The position numbers and the translations under genes are program-made. The notes beneath the pieces were generated by a model, which ran no database searches, was not told where the DNA came from, and worked only from the letters and a program-made list of their open reading frames with translations. Below are positions 34,403 to 40,913 of a DNA stretch of 40,913 nt, in pieces. Position 1 is the stretch's first letter. Every line of letters starts with the position of its first letter. Location of the stretch: the NCBI GenBank assembly GCA_944321185.1, contig CALUKH010000018.1, forward strand, positions 1 through 40,913, in the 5' to 3' direction. Source of the DNA: an uncultured Alistipes sp. (GTDB lineage: Bacteria; Bacteroidota; Bacteroidia; Bacteroidales; Rikenellaceae).

Positions 34403-36430
34403 ATGAAACCAACCACTCCTCTACTCCTGTTTCTGACCCTCTGCACCACCATTGCCACCGCATCGACACATGTCGGCCAGAGCTCGGCGACAAGTCCCGA
34501 CGGTCAGCTCACCGTGACGGTCTCGCTCGACGAGGGAATCCCCCGCTACGCGATCACCTACCGCGGAGTGCCGCTGCTGGAGCCTTCGCCCCTGGGATTC
34601 GTCGCCAACGAAGGGGATTTCAGTCGCCATCTGCACTGGATCGACAGCCGCACCGAACCCTTCGAAAGCCACTACACCCTCAACCGGATCAAACGCTCGG
34701 AGATCCATTGCCGGGCCAACCGGCTGACCGTCACGCTGGCCGACTCGGCGGGCCGACGCTTCGACATCCGCTTCCACGTGGCGAACAACGACGTCGCCCT
34801 GCGTTACGAACTTCCGCGCTGGGGCGAGACCGGCAGCGTGGTGATCCTGCGCGAGGCCACGGGATTCAACCTGCCCGACCACTCGACGACCTTCCTTACG
34901 CCGCAGAGCGACGCCATGATCGGCTGGAAACGCACCAAACCCAGCTACGAGGAGGAGTATGAGGCCGATGCCCCGCTCGGCAAGGCGTCGCTCTACGGCC
35001 ACGGATACACCTTTCCGGCCCTTTTCCGTGTCGGCGATCAGGGGTGGGTGCTGCTGTGCGAAACGGGCGTCGACGGCCGTTACTGCGCATCGCGTCTGAG
35101 CGAGGGATCGCCCGAGGGGCTCTATCGGATCGAATTCCCGATGCCCGGAGAGAACAACGGCAACGGCACCTCGGAGCCGGGATTCGCCCTGCCGGGCGTC
35201 ACGCCGTGGCGCACGATCACCGTCGGGGATTCGCTCCGTCCGATCGTCGAGACCACCGTCATGTGGGACGTCGTCGAGCCCCGCTACGCCTCGCAGCACG
35301 ACTATCGATTCGGCCGCGGAACCTGGAGCTGGATCATCTGGCAGGACAACAGCATCAACTTCGACGACCAGATCGCCTACATCGATCTGGCCGCCAGGAT
35401 GGGATATGAATACGTGCTGATCGACTGCGGATGGGACATCCACATCGGCCGCGAACGCATCGCGGAGCTGATCCGTTACGCCGCACAACGCCACGTCGGG
35501 ATCTTTCTGTGGTACAGTTCGAGCGGCTACTGGAACGACATCGTTCAGAGCCCGACCGGACGCATGGACGATCCGATCGTGCGCAAACGCGAGATGCGCT
35601 GGCTGCGCGACTGCGGCGTGAAGGGAATCAAGGTCGACTTCTTCGGCGGCGACAAGCAGGAGACCATGCGCCTTTACGAGGCCATTCTGAGCGATGCCGA
35701 CGATTGCGGGCTGATGGTCCTCTTCCACGGCTGCACCCTGCCGCGCGGATGGGAGCGCATGTATCCCAACTACATCGGCAGCGAGGCGGTTCTGGCCTCC
35801 GAAAATCTGGTCTTCCAGCAGCATTTCGACGACCGGGAGGCCTTCAATGCCACGCTGCACCCCTTCATCCGCAATACGGTGGGCTGCATGGAGTTCGGCG
35901 GCGTGGTGCTGAACCGCCGTCTGAACCGCACCAACGACGGCGGCACGATCCGCCGCACGACCGACGCCTTCGAACTGGCTACGGGCATCCTCTTCCAGAA
36001 TCCCGTGCAGTTCTTCGCCCTGACGCCCGCCAATCTGACCGATGCGCCGGCTCGGGCCATCCAGTTCATGAAGGAGATCCCCACCACGTGGGACGAGACG
36101 CGCTACGTGGCAGGCTATCCGGGACAATATGCGGTGCTGGCACGCCGGAGCGGCGACCGCTGGTACATCGCGGGGGTCAATGCCCGGGACGAAGTGCTGA
36201 CGCTGGATCTCTCGCTGCCGATGCTGAAAGCCAACCAGCAGGCCACCCGCTATGCCGACGACCGCAACCGGCAACTCACCGTGGAGCCAATCCGAATCGG
36301 ACGCCGACAGACGCTGCGCGTCACCATTCAGCCGCAGGGCGGCATGGTGCTGGTGGCTCCCGACTACTCGACGGCTTCGCTGCCGCGGTACTCCGAGGGC
36401 GAAATACCGAATTCGTCGCGGAAACACTGA
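34403..36430 (+). CDS. GH97 glycosidase of the retaining, alpha-galactosidase-like type
   Basis: The 675-residue product has a signal peptide (about 1-20, ending TIATA, then STHVG), the GH97 N-terminal beta-sandwich (about 25-285), a TIM barrel (about 300-575) and a C-terminal sandwich. The barrel holds GIKVDFFGGDKQ with Asp412 in the place of the nucleophile Asp415 of the retaining Bacteroides enzyme BtGH97b, and Glu461 in YIGSEAV as a likely acid/base. This separates it from the inverting SusB alpha-glucosidase type, which uses Glu residues. Expected activity is alpha-galactosidase or beta-L-arabinopyranosidase, both useful on arabinogalactan. The ATG at 34403 gives the signal peptide; the frame is open upstream. 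The last 67 bases overlap the end of the convergent regulator gene. Confidence 0.88.
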   Translation: MKPTTPLLLFLTLCTTIATASTHVGQSSATSPDGQLTVTVSLDEGIPRYAITYRGVPLLEPSPLGFVANEGDFSRHLHWIDSRTEPFESHYTLNRIKRSEIHCRANRLTVTLADSAGRRFDIRFHVANNDVALRYELPRWGETGSVVILREATGFNLPDHSTTFLTPQSDAMIGWKRTKPSYEEEYEADAPLGKASLYGHGYTFPALFRVGDQGWVLLCETGVDGRYCASRLSEGSPEGLYRIEFPMPGENNGNGTSEPGFALPGVTPWRTITVGDSLRPIVETTVMWDVVEPRYASQHDYRFGRGTWSWIIWQDNSINFDDQIAYIDLAARMGYEYVLIDCGWDIHIGRERIAELIRYAAQRHVGIFLWYSSSGYWNDIVQSPTGRMDDPIVRKREMRWLRDCGVKGIKVDFFGGDKQETMRLYEAILSDADDCGLMVLFHGCTLPRGWERMYPNYIGSEAVLASENLVFQQHFDDREAFNATLHPFIRNTVGCMEFGGVVLNRRLNRTNDGGTIRRTTDAFELATGILFQNPVQFFALTPANLTDAPARAIQFMKEIPTTWDETRYVAGYPGQYAVLARRSGDRWYIAGVNARDEVLTLDLSLPMLKANQQATRYADDRNRQLTVEPIRIGRRQTLRVTIQPQGGMVLVAPDYSTASLPRYSEGEIPNSSRKH

Positions 36431-39400
36431 CGGAAGTAGTTCTCGCTGTTCATGCCCACCATCCAGGCTACCTCGAAGACCTTGTAGCGTCCCGACCGCA
36501 GCAGTTCGGCCGCCTTGCGCAGACGACGTTTGCGGATGTACTCGTTCGTCGAGATGCCGGTCAGCCCCTTGATCTTGCGGTAGAGCGTCGAGGTGTCCAT
36601 GCAGAGTTCGCTCGAAAGGAAGCCCACGTTGAGTTTGTCGGAGACCAGCTCGCGGTCGATCAGCTCGTTGAGCCGGTGCAGGAACTCGTTGTCCAGCGCC
36701 CCGAGCGTATCCATGGCCTGCGCCTGACGCTTGTGGCTGGTCGAGGAGAGCTGTTCGACCAGTCGCCGGCGCATGTCAAGCAGATTGCGGATGCGCGACT
36801 CCAGCAGGCTGCTGCTGAACGGCTTCGTGATATAGGAGTCGGCCCCGGCGGCATAGCCCTCCGTGCGATCCATGAGCAGATCCTTGGCCGTGAGCAGTAT
36901 CACCGGAATGTGGCAGGTGGCGATCTCCTGCTTGATCCGGCGGCACAACTCGATGCCGTCGATACGCGGCATGACGATGTCGCTGATGACGATGTCGGGC
37001 GCCTCGTCGCGCACCAGACGCAGCCCCTCCTCCCCGTCCGAAGCGGTCAGCACCCGGTAATGCTCCGCCAGCGAAAGGGTGATGTAGTGTCGGATGGCGG
37101 CATTGTCGTCGACCACCAGCACCGTGGCCCGATGATCGGCGGATTCGGTCCGCCCGCCCGAATCGCCCGACGAAGACGGCTCCCGGTCCGAGGTCGGGAC
37201 CGTATCGCCGTTCGCTGGTTTGTCAGCCGGTTGTCCGGATGCAAGGGGGGGGGTTGATGCCGTATTCGCCTCGGGATCCACGGCCGCAACCTCGGAATAG
37301 GTGTTGTCCAGCCACAGCCGCACCCGGAAGGTACTTCCCTCGTGGAGCCGGCTTTCGACCCGGATGGTGGCCTGATGCAGCACCACCAGACTCTTGACCA
37401 GCGCCAGACCGATGCCCGTACCCATGATATGGGACGAATCGGGCGAATTGTGAATGCGGTAGTAACGCTCGAAGATGTGTTTGAGATCCTCCTCCGGCAT
37501 GCCGTACCCCGTATCGCTGACACCGAACTCGGCGTAGCGCACGCCGTTGTCGGTCAACGTATGCAGGAAAAGCGTCACCGTACCCCGGGGCGTATATTTC
37601 ATCGCATTGGAGAGCAGATTGTTGAGGATCGTGGTGATGACCTTCGAATCGAAGTAGGCCGAAACGCCCGTCTCGATCTCCATGCGGAACTGCGTGTCGG
37701 GATTCAGGTTCGAATCGCGGAACAGGGCCCCCGTCTCCTCGACACACTGCGAAAGATCGTCGAAACGGACCTCCAGTTTGCGGTTGCCGGTCTCGGTCTT
37801 GCGGAACTCCAGCAGTTCGTTGACCAGCGAAAGCAGCTGCTGTGCACTCCGATAGGCGATCGACACCTTTTCGTGCGGCTGTACGGGCAGCTCCTTGTCC
37901 TGTTTGAGGTCCTCGAGCGGCCCCAGTATGAGCGTCAGCGGCGTGCGCAGCTCGTGGGTGATGTTCATGAAGAAGCGCAGCCGCTCGTCATTGACCTGAC
38001 GGTAGAGGCTCATCGACTCGTATTCGTAGCGAAGCTCGCGCTCGCGCTCCAGGTGGCGGATGTAGCGCCGGACCACAAGCACGACAAATCCGAGTATCAT
38101 CAGCCCGTAGAAGGCCCTCGCATACCAGGCCAGGTACCACGGCGGACGAATCGTCAACTGCAGCGTCTCGACCTGTTCGCTCCACTCCTGGCCGCGGATC
38201 CGCGCCCGGAAGCTCAATTCGTAGGAGCCCGGCGAGAAGCGGATGAACGACAGATGGTCGTTGTCGGTCACCACCCAATCGTCATCGTCAAGCTTGTAGG
38301 CATACTCCACCTTGTCGGCCAGCGAAAAGTCGGTCACCCCGAACCAGATCCGGAAGTTGTTCTGATGATACGACAGCGTGACCGGACGGTCGTCCGACAC
38401 GGCCGTCACCGTCTGCACGACGGGTTGCCCGGCAATCCGGTAGTCGAGGATCTGCATCTCCGAAATCCGCACCTGCGGCGCATCGGTCTTCACGAAAAAC
38501 TGCTGCGGATAGAAGTAGACGACCCCCTGCGTCGAGCCGAAACAGGTCAGCCCGTCCGCGGCCTGCGCCACGGAGTTGCTCGAGAAGTTGCCGGGAGTCA
38601 ACCCGTCGCGGCGGTCGAAATTACAGATCGTCCCGTCGCTGCAGATGCAGCCGATCCCCACGTTGGTACTGAACCAGATGTTGCCGTCGGCATCCTCGCT
38701 CACGGCGCGGATGTGGTCGTTGGTCAGACCGCTCTCGCGGTCGAAGCGCGCCTCGACGTAGAGGCCCGCCGAGTTGATCCGCACCAGACCTTCGCCCGTG
38801 GCCACCCAGATGTCGCCGTGGCGGTCCTGATGCAGGTAGTTGATCTCGTTCGAGCGGAGCGAATCGGAGGCCGAATAGCGGACCAGCTGCCTCATCCCGC
38901 GGTCGTAGACGGCCAGTCCGCCGCCGAAGGTCCCCACCCACAGGCGTCCGCGAAGATCGAACAGCAGCGTGCGAACCAGATTGTCAACCAACTGGTCCCG
39001 GGTCGTGTAGTGTTGCTGCTGACGCCCCGTGCGGCGGTCGAGGACGAAGATGCCGTTGCTGGTCCCGACCCACATCTGCGGGCCGTTCTCGCAGAAACAG
39101 CGCACGTCACTGTTCCCGCCGTCCAGATCCAGTTTGCGGAACGTATCGCCGTGCGGATCGTAGACCATGCCGCCGCGCGTATAGCTGCCCAGCCAGATGC
39201 GCCCCTCCGCATCGCAATGCGAGGAGAGAACCACCCCGCAGCCGAGTGCCTGATTGCAACGTCGCGCCAAAGCGTCGTCGTCGAGGATGTTGACCCCGCC
39301 GCCATCGGTCCCCACCCACAGCCGGCCCCGGGTATCGAAACTCAGACTGAGAATCTTGTCCTCGGTAATCGGATACGGCGAACGCCACGTCCGAAACAGG

Positions 39401-40473
39401 CCCATCGGATGGTGGCGCCGCAGAAGAACCCCCGAACCGTAGGTCCCGAGCCACAGATTGCCGAAATGATCCTCCAGCACACTGCGAATCGAGAGACGCT
39501 GCGTTCCTTCGAGTTGGCGGAAGGCGTCGCGGTCCGCACCCTCCGGGCGGGTCACATCGATGGGGCCCTGCCGCTGGACCAGCTGCTGCGGATCGATCTC
39601 CATGGCTCCGCCCAGCTCCGTACCCAGAAGCAGTCGGTCGTTGCTGCACAGCTGAATCGCAAAGACCCCGGCACTGCGGGTGCAATGGAGGAATTCACCC
39701 CGTTCGGGCAGGAAAAGCGCCAAACCGGCCGATGTCCCGACCCAGATCCGGTCGTAACGGTCGATCGTGATGCTGTTGACCTCGTCCGAAGGCAGCGAAC
39801 GTCCGTCCGAGGGATCGTGCCGGTAATTGACCGCCCGTCGGGCAGCGGCATCCAGCACCGTAAACCCATCGCGGTAGTGGCCGACATAGACCCGCTCGCC
39901 GCTCACGGCAAACGAATGGATCGGCGCGGCCGGCATCCCCTCGACGGTCGTCGAGTTGAAATGGGTGAAGCGTCCGCTCGCCACGTCGAGCCGCTCCATG
40001 CCGTTGTGATACGTACTGAGCCACAGATCGCTGTTCGGAGCAAGTTCGAGATGGGTCACATCGTCGGTAATGAGCGAATGGGGATCGTCCGGGCGATGAC
40101 GGTACGATCCGAACTCGTAGGTGTCGCAATCGAGCCAGCAAAGGCCGGCACGCTGTGTGGCGATCCAGATCCGACGGCGCGGATTGTCGGCCAGCACGTC
40201 ATTCAGCGCATTGTCCGTCAGCCCCGAAGCACCTTTATAATAGGTTGTGATCCGCGAATTCTCGATCCGGTTCAGCCCCTCCTCGGTAGCAATCCAGATC
40301 GTCCCCCGATCATCCATGCACTGGGCCGAGACATAGTTGTTCGACAATCCGGAGCCGGTTTCCAGACGCAGAAGCGGTGCGGACTGCTCGACATCGAGGG
40401 CAAACACGTACGACACGGCGAAAATCAGACCGATGCTGATCGATCCTTTTTTCCAGAGGGGATGCGGTTTCAT
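36364..40473 (-). CDS. Hybrid two-component system sensor-regulator (HTCS) of PUL 2
   Basis: This 1369-residue inner-membrane protein joins a sensor kinase and its response regulator. After a signal or first membrane segment (about 10-26) come about 14 propeller repeats of the form LWVGTDGGGVNILD, then a Y_Y_Y domain (about 690-775), a transmembrane helix (about 783-804), a HisKA domain with His840 in MNITHELRTPL, an ATPase domain (NLLSNAMKYTPRG; MGTGIGLALVKSLV), a linker rich in Ser, Asp and Pro, a receiver with Asp1165 in VISDIVMPRIDG, and a C-terminal AraC-type DNA-binding domain with GISTNEYIRKRRLRKAAELL. All catalytic residues are intact. HTCS proteins sense a specific oligosaccharide in the periplasm and activate the adjacent PUL. 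Here the target is probably the divergent region at 34107-34402. Confidence 0.97.
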   Translation of the reverse strand: MKPHPLWKKGSISIGLIFAVSYVFALDVEQSAPLLRLETGSGLSNNYVSAQCMDDRGTIWIATEEGLNRIENSRITTYYKGASGLTDNALNDVLADNPRRRIWIATQRAGLCWLDCDTYEFGSYRHRPDDPHSLITDDVTHLELAPNSDLWLSTYHNGMERLDVASGRFTHFNSTTVEGMPAAPIHSFAVSGERVYVGHYRDGFTVLDAAARRAVNYRHDPSDGRSLPSDEVNSITIDRYDRIWVGTSAGLALFLPERGEFLHCTRSAGVFAIQLCSNDRLLLGTELGGAMEIDPQQLVQRQGPIDVTRPEGADRDAFRQLEGTQRLSIRSVLEDHFGNLWLGTYGSGVLLRRHHPMGLFRTWRSPYPITEDKILSLSFDTRGRLWVGTDGGGVNILDDDALARRCNQALGCGVVLSSHCDAEGRIWLGSYTRGGMVYDPHGDTFRKLDLDGGNSDVRCFCENGPQMWVGTSNGIFVLDRRTGRQQQHYTTRDQLVDNLVRTLLFDLRGRLWVGTFGGGLAVYDRGMRQLVRYSASDSLRSNEINYLHQDRHGDIWVATGEGLVRINSAGLYVEARFDRESGLTNDHIRAVSEDADGNIWFSTNVGIGCICSDGTICNFDRRDGLTPGNFSSNSVAQAADGLTCFGSTQGVVYFYPQQFFVKTDAPQVRISEMQILDYRIAGQPVVQTVTAVSDDRPVTLSYHQNNFRIWFGVTDFSLADKVEYAYKLDDDDWVVTDNDHLSFIRFSPGSYELSFRARIRGQEWSEQVETLQLTIRPPWYLAWYARAFYGLMILGFVVLVVRRYIRHLERERELRYEYESMSLYRQVNDERLRFFMNITHELRTPLTLILGPLEDLKQDKELPVQPHEKVSIAYRSAQQLLSLVNELLEFRKTETGNRKLEVRFDDLSQCVEETGALFRDSNLNPDTQFRMEIETGVSAYFDSKVITTILNNLLSNAMKYTPRGTVTLFLHTLTDNGVRYAEFGVSDTGYGMPEEDLKHIFERYYRIHNSPDSSHIMGTGIGLALVKSLVVLHQATIRVESRLHEGSTFRVRLWLDNTYSEVAAVDPEANTASTPPLASGQPADKPANGDTVPTSDREPSSSGDSGGRTESADHRATVLVVDDNAAIRHYITLSLAEHYRVLTASDGEEGLRLVRDEAPDIVISDIVMPRIDGIELCRRIKQEIATCHIPVILLTAKDLLMDRTEGYAAGADSYITKPFSSSLLESRIRNLLDMRRRLVEQLSSTSHKRQAQAMDTLGALDNEFLHRLNELIDRELVSDKLNVGFLSSELCMDTSTLYRKIKGLTGISTNEYIRKRRLRKAAELLRSGRYKVFEVAWMVGMNSENYFRQCFRDEFGISPSEYRGSEAVE

Positions 40474-40913
40474 ATCTCAAATATATCAAAAAAAAATGAT
40501 TATTCCCAGTCCTCGGGCGATTATTCAGAGGAAAACAGGCGTGAGATGATCCCGACAGCGGCTACCCGACGCGATCCCGCCCGTTGCGGCGCCACGTTCG
40601 GGAGAAGTACTCCGGGCAGCCTCGGGCCTGCATCCGTATCACACTGAAAAACAACGGAAAAGAATCCGACATTTTCCTTGCGGCGGTTTCCCGTCGAACC
40701 GCCCATGTTCGGACGGTCGAATCCATACGGCGGTAATCTCCGGCGGCATTCGCAGAGAAAGCCCCTTACCTCTTAGGAAAAATACATTGAAAATCAATGC
40801 ATTATATTTCCAGGAGATAAAAAAACAGAAAAATTTATTAAGGTGAGTTCTATCAATTCAATTTATCCTCTTGTATCAGACAGCAGAACTCTTTAACTGC
40901 CCAATTTGTGAGT
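40474..40913. other. Intergenic region at the right edge, no supported gene
   Basis: The 440 bases upstream of the HTCS gene contain only short reading frames without recognisable features. The first 250 bases are GC-rich like the rest of the window; from about 40775 the sequence is strongly AT-rich. A frame on the minus strand (40853-40912) could be the last 19 codons of a gene beyond the edge, but it is too short to judge. Confidence 0.5.
40785..40799. repeat. Perfect dyad in AT-rich tail
   Basis: CATTGA-AAA-TCAATG is a perfect inverted repeat in an AT-rich stretch. It could be a protein-binding site or part of a small hairpin; it has no T run that would make it a clear terminator. Confidence 0.4.

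Noticed and set aside
40478-40485. TATATTTG on the minus strand as the HTCS promoter
   Set aside because: It matches the -7 consensus but ends only 4 bases before the ATG, which would make the mRNA essentially leaderless; there is no -33 element. Probably chance in an A/T-rich patch.
40853-40912. C-terminus of a minus-strand gene entering from the right edge
   Set aside because: Only 19 codons are visible and they show no recognisable family; not listed as a gene.

Overview
The window looks like a chromosome segment from a GC-rich gut Bacteroidales, most like Alistipes. This is an inference from two SusC/SusD pairs, a hybrid two-component system, lipoproteins with acidic residues after the lipid-bearing Cys, promoters of the TAnnTTTG type and strong use of C/G-ending codons. 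It holds two glycan-use loci (PULs) separated by a short core-gene island. No IS element, CRISPR array, rRNA or convincing tRNA was seen.

Region 1 (1-15485) reads as a glycosaminoglycan locus, probably chondroitin sulfate. A GH88 unsaturated glucuronyl hydrolase runs off the left edge on the minus strand. Divergent from it lie a chondroitin ABC-type PL8 lyase, a SusC/SusD pair and a DUF5017 surface lipoprotein. After a terminator and a fresh promoter comes a cytoplasmic amino-sugar module: an N-acetylhexosamine 1-kinase-like protein, a CBM9-like protein, a NagB-like/PIG-L fusion and a canonical NagB. The lyase makes unsaturated disaccharides, SusCD imports them, GH88 splits off the unsaturated uronate, and the module handles the released N-acetylhexosamine. 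No sulfatase or regulator for this locus lies in the window.

Region 2 (15451-17825) is an island bounded by two strong, apparently bidirectional terminators. It holds fabD (plus strand) and, divergent from it, a DUF4465 surface lipoprotein preceded by a clear cobalamin riboswitch. The two promoters overlap almost completely.

Region 3 (17870-40473) reads as a type II arabinogalactan (or other arabinose/galactose-rich pectic side chain) locus. A long minus-strand gene train runs surface glycan-binding lipoprotein, SusC, SusD, GH30, GH51 arabinofuranosidase, GH2, then araD, araA and araB, so glycan capture and trimming are linked to cytoplasmic L-arabinose catabolism. Divergent from it is a GH97 of the retaining type, and convergent with GH97 is a 1369-residue hybrid two-component sensor/regulator, the likely master regulator. 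The 296-bp divergent intergenic region carries repeated half-sites that may be its operator.

The last 440 bases on the right hold no supported gene and become AT-rich.
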